Origin: Planctomycetota bacterium
Lineage (GTDB): Bacteria > Planctomycetota > Planctomycetia > Pirellulales > JADFKK01
Reading direction: 5' to 3'
NCBI GenBank assembly: GCA_022564995.1
Contig: JADFKK010000036.1
Span: forward strand, 1-38,094
Length of the DNA stretch: 38,094 nucleotides
Part shown: positions 1-7,149 of the stretch, piece after piece
Layout of the letters: each line of letters begins with the position of its first letter
Position numbering within the stretch: the stretch's first letter is position 1
The notes under the pieces: generated by a model
What the model saw: only the letters and a program-made list of their open reading frames with translations
Databases searched by the model: none
What the model was told of the DNA's origin: nothing
Program-made: the position numbers and the translations under genes

Positions 1-1
1 G

Positions 2-103
2 GCCGAGCTGCGCAACGGCTGGCAGTTTTTGGTTAGTGGAGGCGTGCCGTCGGGCACGGATATCACGGGCGGCGACGACCTTTTCCTGTATTATTTCATC
101 TAG
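2..103 (+). CDS. C-terminal end of an unidentified protein (partial)
   Basis: An open frame enters from the left edge and ends at the TAG at 101-103, giving the last 33 residues of a protein. They are rich in glycine, aspartate and aromatic residues and finish in a hydrophobic Y-Y-F-I end. No family can be named from so little. Codon usage is GC-rich like the neighbouring genes, so it is more likely a real gene end than a chance frame, but it cannot be tested further inside this window. The 110 bases that follow hold only a palindromic repeat copy (159-183). Confidence 0.45.
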   Translation, partial: AELRNGWQFLVSGGVPSGTDITGGDDLFLYYFI

Positions 104-158
104 CACGCCTGGCTGCGGTGAGCAAAGAGCCGATTTTTCAGAGGGACGAGCGGCAGGC

Positions 159-183
159 GCCGCGGCAAGCCGGCGGCCTACGG
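159..183 (-). repeat. GTAG palindromic repeat, family A, copy 1
   Basis: On the minus strand this begins GTAGGCCGCCGGCTTGCCGC, a GTAG tetranucleotide followed by a GC-rich imperfect hairpin around a TT loop. It matches the copy at 1261-1284 almost base for base, with one extra base. It lies at the 5' edge of the truncated surface-protein pseudogene, so it may mark the junction where that gene lost its N-terminus. Confidence 0.6.
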
Positions 184-1166
184 TGGGGTGGAACGGGGAG
201 AGTTGGCGGGTGAGTGTCGGCGGGGGGGGATTTTGGGCACGATCGGGCGCGGGTGGTGACGAGTCAGGTGGTCGAGGGCGACGCGGCGATGTTTGTGGAC
301 GGGGCCTCGCTGGGGACTTGGGTTCATCGGCGGTTGCCCGCGGCGCAGAGCGGGCGGATTTCGATCGAGCAGCACGTGCGGTTTACCGACCTGGCCGGCA
401 GCTTCACTTCGCGGCCCTTTGGCACTTCGGCGACGCCCGCAGAGATTGGCCCGCAGTGGACGGCCGAGAACGGAAAAATCCTGGTCCGCGACGGCGACGG
501 GGCTGGCGGCGGCGCGATGCTCGACACCGGCTTCCGCTGGCAGCCGGGCGAGTGGCATCAGGTGTCGATCGTGGTCGACGTGGCGGCGCAGACGTATGAG
601 CTGTCGTTCGACGGTGAGAAGTACGAGTCGCCCGAGCCGCTCGGTTTTCGCGGCAGCCCGACGTCGATCCGCGAGATTGATTACCTGAGCGACAAAGACG
701 CCTGGATCGACCGCGTGCGGATTTTGTCGCTCGACGAATTGCCGAGCGTCTTGGAGAATGACGCCAACGCGGCCGGGGATCAGTTGGAGACCGTGCTGGT
801 CGACGGGCCGCAGCACGGGGAGTTGGTGCTCAACGCCGACGGGACTTTTGTCTACACGCCGCTTGCCGGTTTAGCCGCAAGCGATGCGTTTACCTATCGG
901 GCGACGAACGGGACGTGGGTGAGTAATTTGGCCACGGTGAGGATCGACATTGAGTCGAGCTTGCCGGCGGATTTAACCGGGAACGGGTTTGTGGATTTTG
1001 AAGATTTGACCGTGTTGTTGGCCAACTGGAATCAGAATGTTTCGGCGGCCCAGGGGAATCTCGTCAACCCGGGGCGGGTCGCCGGTGAACTTTGAGGATC
1101 TCACCGTGTTGCTGGCGGCGTGGACCGGGCCGGGAGGGGCTGCTGCGCCGCAAGCGGCGGTGGTTG

Positions 1167-1218
1167 GTAGTGACCGGCTTCAGCCGGTTGATCAAAACCG
1201 GATGAATCCGGTCACTAC
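1167..1218. repeat. Inverted pair of GTAG palindromes, family B (BIME-like)
   Basis: Left arm starts GTAGTGACCGGCTTCAGCCG at 1167. The right arm is its inverted copy ending CCGGTCACTAC at 1218, where the hairpin stem carries an A-T pair in place of the left arm's C-G pair. That compensatory change argues that the stem itself is conserved. Each arm can fold alone (ACCGGCT/AGCCGGT) and the two arms can pair with each other. The element lies inside the open frame of the broken surface-protein gene. Confidence 0.75.
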
Positions 1219-1260
1219 GAACGTGGGGCCGGGTTTTGAGAGTGATTCGGAATTGGACGC

Positions 1261-1309
1261 GCCGCGGCAAGCCGCGACCTACGGGTCGGCGACGGGAGTC
1301 GCCTCCTAC
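1261..1309 (-). repeat. Abutting GTAG palindromes, families A and F
   Basis: On the minus strand 1309-1284 begins GTAGGAGGCGACTCCCGTCG (family F, perfect 6-bp stem GGCGAC/GTCGCC). 1284-1261 follows with GTAGGTCGCGGCTTGCCGCG once the shared CC is counted (family A, stem CGCGGC/GCCGCG). Family F recurs at 4550-4574 and 30759-30777, where the stem reads GTC/GAC instead of GAC/GTC, so the pairing is kept while the bases change. Confidence 0.7.
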
Positions 1310-1449
1310 AGGGTGCGACGCGACGCGTTGAGATCTCGCCCGACAAGGCGGATCGGGCGGTTGCAGGCGGCGGCGGTGGATCGGGCGATGGAGGAGCAGG
1401 CAATGTTCGAGCGGCGCGAAAGGATATTCTCCCGACGGACGCGTCGCGG

Positions 1450-1476
1450 GTAGGCCGACGACAAACGACGGCCTAC
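1450..1476. repeat. Symmetrical GTAGGCCG element between convergent genes; possible bidirectional terminator
   Basis: GTAGGCCG at 1450-1457 is mirrored by CGGCCTAC at 1469-1476 with 11 bases between. The stem could act as a terminator for both converging transcripts. The TAG of each GTAG end is used as a stop codon: 1451-1453 closes the plus-strand frame and 1475-1473 closes the sulfatase gene. The 8-base arm equals the start of family A copy 1, so this may be an inverted family A pair with its middle lost. Confidence 0.6.
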
Positions 1477-2942
1477 TTGGTCACCCGCATCGGCATGCTG
1501 GCCTTCGTCTCTTTCCGCCAGGCTTGCAATTTCGCCTTCATCGCCGCCGCCCGCTCGGGCATTTTCTTGGCGAGGTCGGTCTTTTCGCTTAGATCGTCGG
1601 TCAGGTTATAGAGCTCCACCGACCCGTCGTCGAAGCGTTCGATGAGCTTCCAGGGGCCCTCGCGGATGGCGCTGCCGAGGCGGTTGGCGCCGTGGAAGGC
1701 GTAGTTGGGGTAGTGCCAGTAGAGCGGCCGCTTGGGAAAGCCGGCGGTTTGATCGAGCAGCGGACGCAGGCTGACGCCGTCGACGATTTGTTTCTTGGTC
1801 GGCTTCAAACCGGCGGCGTCGAGCAGGGTGGGATAGAAGTCGGTGCTCATCACGGGCGTGCGGCAAAGGCTGCCGGGCTTGACGACGCCGGGCCAGCGGA
1901 CGATGAGCGGGACGCGGATGCCGCCTTCGTAGAGAAAGCCCTTGCCCGCGCGGAGCGGCCGATTATCGGCCACGCCGCTGTAGCCGCCGTTGTCGGAGGT
2001 GAAGATGACCAGCGTATTGTCGGAGAGCTTCAATTCGTCGAGCACTGCCATCAATCGCCCGATGGCTTCGTCCAAGCATTCGATCATCGCGGCGTAGCGG
2101 ACATCGCGAATGCCCGGTCCCTCGCGGCCGGCGTATTTTTTGAGCATTTCCTGCTTGGCCTCCATCGGCCAGTGGACGGTGTAATTCCACAGGTTCAAGA
2201 AAAACGGTCGCTCGCGGTTTTTGCGAATAAACGCGATTGAGTCGTCGATCAGCCGGTCGGTCAGATACTCGCCGGCCTTGCGGGGCTTGATGTTGTGAAT
2301 TCGGTATGGATCAAAATAGGTCGGCGGGCCGCCGTAAGCACAGCCGCCGATGTTGACGTCGAAGCCTTGCCGCTCGGGGTAATACTGCACGTCGCCCAGT
2401 CCGCCACGTTTCGAGCGCCCCGCCAGATGCCACTTGCCGATGAAGGCCGTGGCGTAGCCGGCACGCTTGAGCCGCTCGGCGATCGTCACGTAATCGTCCG
2501 ACAGATAATTGAACATCGGCGCCGAAACAAACGGAGCGTCCTGCTTGGCGAATCGCTTCTGGTCGGGAATGTGATTGGTGATCTGCATTCGGGCTGGCCA
2601 TTGCCCGGTCATCATGGCGGCCCGCGTCGGCGAGCAAACCGGAGCGGCGGCATAAGCATCGGTGAAGCGCATTCCCTGAGCGGCCAGCCGATCGATTTGC
2701 GGCGTGTCGAGGGCCTTGTTTCCCTGGCAGTGCAGGTCCATCCAGCCCATGTCGTCGATCATGATCAGCACGATGTTAGGTACACGACGTTTCTCGGCAC
2801 TGTGCGCCTTGTTCATCAGGCAGGTTGACAGACATGGCACACACGCAGTAAGCACAAGTGTAGCAATTCCGTGTAGTAAACGGCCGGTTAAGCGACGGTG
2901 ACTATTGGGGCGACGTGTTTTTCGGATCGTGAGCAGCGGCAT
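1473..2942 (-). CDS. Secreted sulfatase (formylglycine-dependent arylsulfatase)
   Basis: A 489-residue type I sulfatase, of usual length, that hydrolyses sulfate esters outside the cytoplasm, probably on sulfated polysaccharides. Asp63-Asp64 (MIDDMG) and Asp317-Asn318 (TSDNGG) are expected calcium ligands. Cys103-Ser-Pro-Thr-Arg107 is the CxPxR signature whose cysteine becomes formylglycine, and Lys170 and His172 lie in the conserved GKWHL motif. The N-terminus has a basic region, a hydrophobic stretch at about 24-42 and a likely cleavage after AHSA (about residue 49). The ATG at 2942 has GAGG six bases upstream. Its TAG stop comes from the GTAG element at 1450-1476. The substrate cannot be told from sequence. 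No formylglycine-generating enzyme is in the window, so maturation must use one encoded elsewhere. Confidence 0.95.
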   Translation of the reverse strand: MPLLTIRKTRRPNSHRRLTGRLLHGIATLVLTACVPCLSTCLMNKAHSAEKRRVPNIVLIMIDDMGWMDLHCQGNKALDTPQIDRLAAQGMRFTDAYAAAPVCSPTRAAMMTGQWPARMQITNHIPDQKRFAKQDAPFVSAPMFNYLSDDYVTIAERLKRAGYATAFIGKWHLAGRSKRGGLGDVQYYPERQGFDVNIGGCAYGGPPTYFDPYRIHNIKPRKAGEYLTDRLIDDSIAFIRKNRERPFFLNLWNYTVHWPMEAKQEMLKKYAGREGPGIRDVRYAAMIECLDEAIGRLMAVLDELKLSDNTLVIFTSDNGGYSGVADNRPLRAGKGFLYEGGIRVPLIVRWPGVVKPGSLCRTPVMSTDFYPTLLDAAGLKPTKKQIVDGVSLRPLLDQTAGFPKRPLYWHYPNYAFHGANRLGSAIREGPWKLIERFDDGSVELYNLTDDLSEKTDLAKKMPERAAAMKAKLQAWRKETKASMPMRVTK

Positions 2943-3169
2943 GGGGAGCCTCGGTACGGTTTGAGGTTGTTTGGCAGGCGTGCTGACCTCGCCCCATTAT
3001 GGATTGTCGGAAACAAAGGGTCAACTTGCCGGTTCTTAAGTTGCGTCCTGCGATGGGAAAGGGCACGTCAAGCGGTTGACGAAGTCCCCGAACTTGGCAC
3101 CGAACTCGACCACCGCGAGACTTCCAAGCCATCGACCAACTTGAGTGCTGGCGGTGGTTCTCGTGCCGA

Positions 3170-3198
3170 TTGACACAAATGAGCGCGGAGTGTTAGCC
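3170..3198 (+). promoter_or_regulatory. Possible promoter in the 2943-3286 intergenic stretch
   Basis: TTGACA at 3170-3175 is a perfect -35 hexamer, followed after 17 bases by TTAGCC, a poor -10. It would drive the anti-sigma-like gene at 3287 with a leader of about 80 bases. The rest of 2943-3286 holds no recognisable gene. A short plus-strand frame there has no family resemblance I can defend. Confidence 0.25.
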
Positions 3199-3286
3199 GA
3201 CACACAGACTGGAGCGACGCTAATGTCGAAAATTTGAGTCGACGCCTTGATCGTGTCACGAGGAATTTGAAAGCGGGTCGTTCGAG

Positions 3287-3778
3287 ATGAGTAACAAACA
3301 CCTCCACGACGCATCTGGCTGGGCAGTTTGTCCACCCGGAACGCTTCAGGAACTCACGAGGCGGCTTCGCGCCAAGCGGCGGCAACGCGCTCTCACGTCG
3401 GTCGTTACTCCGCTGGCTATTGTCGTCATGTTGACAGCCGGTACGTGGACTACGTTTCGGCTTACGCAGCAGAGCGAGTTTTACTACGGCGGTATGTGGT
3501 GTCGGGAGGTCCGGTCGAGCTTGGACCGTTACGCCGCCGGGCAACTGCCCGATACTGTGAACGGCAAGATAGCGGCGCACGTTCGAGAATGTCGGTCGTG
3601 CCGAGGCGCCCTGCGCGATATCGAACGGCACGTGGTGGAGGAAAGCCGCTTGATTTCGCTCCACCGAAATCGTCCCGATCGCGACGTTCGTCCTCAAGTG
3701 ATTGACGAGCCGCGCGGCAGGCGGCGGGCGCCCGAATCGAGCGTGATGCTCGCCACGGGCTATCCGCCGCTTGGCTGA
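3287..3778 (+). CDS. Membrane protein with zinc-type anti-sigma domain (no sigma gene beside it)
   Basis: 163 residues. The cytoplasmic start (CPPGTLQELTRRLRAKRRQR, 15-34) is followed by one membrane helix at about 36-58 and then a zinc-binding anti-sigma (ZAS, zf-HC2 type) domain with Cys72, His98, Cys102 and Cys105, the last three forming HxxxCxxC. Planctomycete proteins with this start are usually encoded just after an ECF sigma gene. Here the 344 bases upstream hold no complete sigma gene, so it is an orphan. The ZAS domain lies after the helix, whereas classic anti-sigmas carry it before the helix; by the positive-inside rule (RAKRRQR before the helix) it would face the periplasm. That makes direct sigma binding doubtful. 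The C-terminal 60 residues are basic and of unknown role. The start has no strong Shine-Dalgarno. Confidence 0.65.
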   Translation: MSNKHLHDASGWAVCPPGTLQELTRRLRAKRRQRALTSVVTPLAIVVMLTAGTWTTFRLTQQSEFYYGGMWCREVRSSLDRYAAGQLPDTVNGKIAAHVRECRSCRGALRDIERHVVEESRLISLHRNRPDRDVRPQVIDEPRGRRRAPESSVMLATGYPPLG

Positions 3779-3981
3779 GGTCGCTGCGGATGCTAGCACC
3801 AGCGCGAAACGCGGCAGGCGCCTTCTTTGCTTGTCCGCGACAGGGCACACGTGATGCACGTTCAAAAATAATCGTCTCAGTGTTTCCTGCCTCACAGAAG
3901 CCGAGCCGCCTCTAGCGTAGACTGACATGAGTTGACTACGGTTTGTGGTTGCCTAATGCGTCTTTTACAAGGAGGTGCGCG

Positions 3982-4188
3982 ATGTTGGTTCTCTCTCGCA
4001 GATGCGGCGAACGCCTGGTGGCGATAATGGGCGGTGAAATCGTCACGATCACGATTCTGAAAATCAAGGGTGGTCAGGTGCGCATCGGCATCGAGGCGCC
4101 GAAAGAGGTCGCGGTGCATCGCGAGGAGTTATGGAAAAAGCTTGTCGCCGAAGATGTCGATCAACGCATGTTGCCGATTGCTGGCTGA
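3982..4188 (+). CDS. csrA: Carbon storage regulator CsrA (RNA-binding translational regulator)
   Basis: 68 residues matching the CsrA family over nearly its whole length: [12 protein letters not shown] at the start, the beta strands [19 protein letters not shown], then [11 protein letters not shown], where the arginine of VHRE is an expected RNA-contact residue. CsrA dimers bind GGA-containing hairpins in mRNA leaders and alter translation or stability. A strong ribosome site (AAGGAGGTG, 3969-3977) fixes the start at ATG 3982 and not at codons further upstream. The C-terminal tail ([18 protein letters not shown]) is longer than the core. The next gene begins 38 bases downstream, so co-transcription is likely. 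The 203 bases upstream show only a weak promoter-like TTGACT at 3932-3937. Confidence 0.95.
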   Translation: MLVLSRRCGERLVAIMGGEIVTITILKIKGGQVRIGIEAPKEVAVHREELWKKLVAEDVDQRMLPIAG

Positions 4189-4226
4189 AGACACGGCTTG
4201 AGCCAACTGGAACTAAGGAGAGGGCT

Positions 4227-4505
4227 ATGTCCACAGCATTGCTGAAGGAACGGAAGCACACGCCGGCCACGATCGAGCCCGATGCATCTGTCGAATCGGT
4301 TGCTCGACGTGTTCGCAAGGAGTTCGATCGCTCCGGCTACGCGGCGGTTCGCCGGTTAACGTGCGAATGCCGTCGGGACGTGCTAACCGTTTTGGGGCGA
4401 TTGCCGAGCTTCTACCAAAAACAGGTGGCGATCAGTCTCGTCATGGGCTGCTTGCCGGACACGACGGCGCTGGATCTCGACATCGACGTCGTCCACATCA
4501 GCTAG
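4227..4505 (+). CDS. Small BON-domain protein
   Basis: 92 residues. From about 23 to 89 it follows the BON pattern: a helix (ESVARRVRKEFDRSG), a beta strand with a turn (DVLTVLGRLPSF), a second helix (YQKQVAISLVMG) and a final strand (LDLDIDVVH). BON domains are small alpha-beta folds thought to bind lipids or membranes, and occur singly in many planctomycete proteins. No signal peptide or membrane helix is visible, so it is probably cytoplasmic. AAGGAGAGG at 4215-4223 sets the start at ATG 4227. It follows csrA by 38 bases and may share its transcript. The family is recognised from the pattern; the function in this organism is unknown. Confidence 0.75.
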   Translation: MSTALLKERKHTPATIEPDASVESVARRVRKEFDRSGYAAVRRLTCECRRDVLTVLGRLPSFYQKQVAISLVMGCLPDTTALDLDIDVVHIS

Positions 4506-4549
4506 CATTGCCAGCGGCCGTCTTCCGCCAAGATGAACCGAGCCCGAAT

Positions 4550-4574
4550 GGTCGCCGTCACAGACGCCTCCTAC
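4550..4574 (-). repeat. GTAG palindrome, family F, copy 2
   Basis: On the minus strand it begins GTAGGAGGCGTCTGTGACGG, sharing GTAGGAGGCG with the copies at 1284-1309 and 30759-30777 and folding as CGTC/GACG around TGT. It lies in the 272-base gap between the BON gene and the next gene. Nothing else recognisable is in that gap. Confidence 0.55.
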
Positions 4575-4777
4575 AGGACTGCCTTGCCGCGGTTCTCAAT
4601 AAAACAGCGCGGTCCGTATTGAAGCTCACAGCGTTGGCGTGGTGCTCACACTATGCTGACGCCAGAGGTTCTTGCCGATGGCCTGTAAGGAGTCGCGGCC
4701 TGGGCCGTCTTTATTACTGTACGTGCGAATTGTTTCGAGAAGTTTCATTTACCCCATGCAGTTCAAGGAGGAACGCA

Positions 4778-5377
4778 ATGATGAGTTTCACAAAACTACC
4801 GGTCTACGCGGCGATTCTTTCGCTCGTGACATTCGCCTGGCAGGTTGCGGCGGACGAAATCCCTTCAGATGCGCCACGCGATGATCTCGACCATTCTTTC
4901 GTGGTCGGCGATCTGGGGCCGGGGATGCCGCAACATCACTTTCAACTCGCCTGTTTGAACTGTCGCAACGGAGACCGGGGAGTCGCGGTTCGTGAGATCC
5001 GCAAGGGCGCACAATTGCTCCGAGGGCAGGCGAAGCGTGCCACCGCGAAGGGAAAAGCGGTATTGGACCGTTCGAGTCGTGAGTTGGAGAATCTAGCCGA
5101 CGCCGTGCAAAAAGGAGCGGCGGTATCCATCGAGAAGATCAAGGCGACGTTTGCCAGGGCTCAACATGCGCTGGCGTATCACCATCACACGCAGGCGTCT
5201 GATTCGTGGGCGCGGCGGAAATTCAAACAGGCGGGCAAACAGTTCAAAGCCGCGGCCTACAACATCGAGTATGGGCTCTCTTGGATTGGCGCCGGGCGAG
5301 TTAAAACGCAAACCAAGGCGCTGGGCCAAGAGATCGAACGGTTCGGTCGTCGGATTGTGAAACCTGTGCGGCGTTAG
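4778..5377 (+). CDS. Secreted helical protein of unknown function
   Basis: 199 residues. A signal peptide (hydrophobic AAILSLVTFAW, likely cut after VAA at residue 25) leads to a mostly alpha-helical, lysine/arginine-rich mature protein. It contains a CLNC pair (Cys59, Cys62) just after His53-His54, and a triple histidine at 135-137. Two long helices at about 64-130 and 140-195 suggest a bundle. The Cys/His cluster could bind metal, but it is not CxxCH and so not a heme c site. I do not recognise the family. A strong ribosome site (AAGGAGGAA, 4765-4773) sets the start at ATG 4778; a second ATG follows directly at 4781. It lies 3' of csrA and the BON gene on the same strand but after a 272-base gap, so it may have its own promoter. 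Confidence 0.7.
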   Translation: MMSFTKLPVYAAILSLVTFAWQVAADEIPSDAPRDDLDHSFVVGDLGPGMPQHHFQLACLNCRNGDRGVAVREIRKGAQLLRGQAKRATAKGKAVLDRSSRELENLADAVQKGAAVSIEKIKATFARAQHALAYHHHTQASDSWARRKFKQAGKQFKAAAYNIEYGLSWIGAGRVKTQTKALGQEIERFGRRIVKPVRR

Positions 5378-5401
5378 CAGCGGATGGAAAATAAAGTACC
5401 C

Positions 5402-5464
5402 GTAGCTGAATTCGCAAGAATTCAGACGAGCAGCTCCGAGTTGAATTCTTGCGAATTCAGCTAC
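5402..5464. repeat. Inverted pair of GTAG palindromes, family D (BIME-like)
   Basis: Two perfect 23-base inverted arms (5402-5424 and 5442-5464) are separated by 17 bases. Each begins GTAGCTGAATTCGCAAGAAT on its own strand and also folds alone as TGAATTC/GAATTCA around GCAA. The pair sits between a stop at 5377 and the hydrolase start at 5525, and could act as a terminator for the gene upstream. It stays open in the hydrolase frame, which lets a false N-terminal extension be predicted from 5384. Confidence 0.85.
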
Positions 5465-5524
5465 CCGTGCTGGATGTGTTTTGTCCCGCCTCCGCCAGGC
5501 CAGACCGGGAATTACAGGAATGTC

Positions 5525-7093
5525 ATGCAAATGGATTTCCGGCGCTCCCGGCCAACTCGTTCGCTGGCGCTATCGTGGCTCCTGATGGGCCTTCTCGCCG
5601 CAGGTTCCGGCTGTGCCCATACTCAGCCCCGTCCCAACTTGGGGAACATTTACGACGAGGCCGCGCAGGCTCCCGATTACCTACGCAATCCGGTGGTGGT
5701 CATTCCCGGGGTTCTGGGGTCACGACTGGTCGATGACGAAACCGGGAAGATCGTCTGGGGAAAGTTCGATGCATTCGCTCTTCTTCGGCGCGCGTCGGCC
5801 GACACCGTGGCAATCGCCTTGCCGATGAGCGAGGGGGTTTCGCTGCGCCGCTTGCGCGACAACGTGCGTAGCGACGGCACGTTGGCCTATCTCGAAATTG
5901 ACCTGGCGGGCGTGCCGCTGGAGATTCAAGCCTACGATCAGATTCTGACGACGCTTGGCGTAGGCGGCTACCGCGATCCGGAGCATCCCCAGGCAGGGCA
6001 AGTCGAATACGGCGACGACCACTTTACCTGCTTTCAGTTCGATTACGACTGGCGACGTGACGTTGCCGAAAACGCGGCTCGTCTGCATGAATTCCTCACC
6101 GCACGCCGCCATCACATCCGCGAGGAATACTACCGGCGGTACGGCATCGTGAATGCGGATGTCAAATTCGACATCGTCGCACATTCGATGGGCGGTCTTG
6201 TCGCCCGTTATTACTTGCGATACGGCCCACAACCGCTGCCCGACGATGGGTCGTTGCCGCAATTGGATTGGGCCGGAGCGCGAAACGTGGCGCGGGTGGT
6301 GCTCGTGGGCACGCCCAATGCGGGATCGGCACTGGCGATCCACGATCTGGTTCGCGGACATCGACCGGCGCCGATGCTGCCCGAGTATCCGTCCGCCGTG
6401 CTCGGCACGATGCCGGCGATTTATCAACTGCTGCCGCGTCCGAGACACGGAGCACTGGTCGACGCCAACGATACCGGGCGCAAGCTTGACGTATATGACC
6501 CCGCGCTGTGGCGCGACATGCAGTGGGGATTGGCCGATCCAAAACAAGACGATGTGTTGCAAAAGCTGCTGCCGGGGGTCAAGGACCGCGCAGCGCGGCT
6601 GCGGATCGCCTTGGATCACCAGCGGAAATGTTTGCGCAAGGCACGGCAACTGCACCGAGCACTCGATGTACCGGCCGCGCCGCCGCCGGGGGTCACGCTG
6701 CACTTGTTCGCGGGCGATGCCATCGAAACACCCGCGGTCGAGGCGGTTGATCTGCAAAGCGGTGAGCTTCATGCCGTGCGCAGCTCGCCGGGCGACGACA
6801 GCACCACGCGAACCAGCGCGGTCATGGACGAGCGAACGGGTCGCTCGCGCGGGGCGCGTCTCGTCTCGCCGATTCATTGGACGAGTGTCATGTATCTGCA
6901 CACCAGTCACCGCGGCCTGACGAGCGATCCAATTTTTGCGGATAATGTGTTGGCCTTGTTGCTGGAGTCTCCGCCGGAGCCACCAGCTTTAGCGAGTGGA
7001 GTGGAAGGCCAGACGTGGGGTAGGTTTCCCAACCTGCCGCCGACAAGCAGTAGGGTGCATGGCGATGCACCAAATAACAAAGGGCGGCGCTGA
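5525..7093 (+). CDS. Lipoprotein alpha/beta hydrolase, LCAT-like (lecithin:cholesterol acyltransferase family)
   Basis: 522 residues from the ATG at 5525, preceded by AGGAA at 5516-5520. A signal with LLAAGSGC makes Cys30 a probable lipidation site, so the enzyme is likely membrane-anchored outside the cytoplasm. The LCAT/lipase fold is seen in VVVIPGVLGSRL (57-68, oxyanion region), the WG motif near 78, AHSMGGLVARYY (219-230) with nucleophile Ser221, and VVLVGTPNAGS (258-268). FAGDAIETP and SHRGL near the end are plausible acid and His positions of the triad. Family members hydrolyse or transfer acyl chains of lipids. The substrate is unknown. The last 30 or so codons run into the family E repeat, whose spacer supplies the TGA stop, so the native C-terminus was probably altered by that insertion. 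Confidence 0.85.
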   Translation: MQMDFRRSRPTRSLALSWLLMGLLAAGSGCAHTQPRPNLGNIYDEAAQAPDYLRNPVVVIPGVLGSRLVDDETGKIVWGKFDAFALLRRASADTVAIALPMSEGVSLRRLRDNVRSDGTLAYLEIDLAGVPLEIQAYDQILTTLGVGGYRDPEHPQAGQVEYGDDHFTCFQFDYDWRRDVAENAARLHEFLTARRHHIREEYYRRYGIVNADVKFDIVAHSMGGLVARYYLRYGPQPLPDDGSLPQLDWAGARNVARVVLVGTPNAGSALAIHDLVRGHRPAPMLPEYPSAVLGTMPAIYQLLPRPRHGALVDANDTGRKLDVYDPALWRDMQWGLADPKQDDVLQKLLPGVKDRAARLRIALDHQRKCLRKARQLHRALDVPAAPPPGVTLHLFAGDAIETPAVEAVDLQSGELHAVRSSPGDDSTTRTSAVMDERTGRSRGARLVSPIHWTSVMYLHTSHRGLTSDPIFADNVLALLLESPPEPPALASGVEGQTWGRFPNLPPTSSRVHGDAPNNKGRR

Positions 7094-7116
7094 TGGTGCA
7101 TCGGGGTGCACCCTAC
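7050..7116. repeat. Inverted pair of GTAG palindromes, family E (BIME-like)
   Basis: The left arm starts GTAGGGTGCATGGCGATGCA at 7050. The right arm, 7094-7116, is its inverted copy with three changes, all in the loop (CCA to GGG). Each arm can fold as GGTGCAT/ATGCACC or GGTGCA/TGCACC. The element covers the end of the hydrolase gene and the spacer before the reductase gene. Confidence 0.8.
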
Positions 7117-7149
7117 GTGCCTGCCGTTAAACAAGGAATTGCAATCATT

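Larger units (their letters stand above)
214..1453 (+). pseudogene. Broken surface protein: LamG-like, cadherin-like and dockerin-like domains
   Basis: The frame opening with GTG at 214 runs to a stop at 1095. It encodes a concanavalin A/LamG-like domain (about residues 10-175), then a cadherin-like beta domain beginning at SVLENDAN (to about 250), then the first half of a dockerin-like repeat (TGNGFVDFEDLTVLLANW). The second half (VNFEDLTVLLAAWTG) sits in another frame from 1076 to the TAG at 1451-1453. Skipping the single C at 1075 restores one reading frame, so this is a one-base frameshift. There is no signal peptide, and the cadherin domain lacks its first strands, so the N-terminus is missing too. 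The segment between the dockerin and the basic C-terminal tail (from about 1310) is made of palindromic repeats that stay open in frame. Homologues are secreted surface proteins. A base-calling error at 1075 would explain the frameshift but not the lost N-terminus. Confidence 0.7.

Noticed and set aside
1186..1200. TTGATCAAAA as a possible Fnr-type operator
   Set aside because: It is the loop of the family B inverted repeat, lies within a gene remnant and lacks the TTGAT-N4-ATCAA spacing.
5384..5524. N-terminal extension of the hydrolase frame
   Set aside because: It translates the family D inverted repeat, and the lipoprotein signal begins only after 5525.
5720..6910. A 396-codon minus-strand frame opposite the LCAT-like hydrolase
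   Set aside because: It lacks any family pattern or ribosome site. The plus strand carries a full catalytic motif set.
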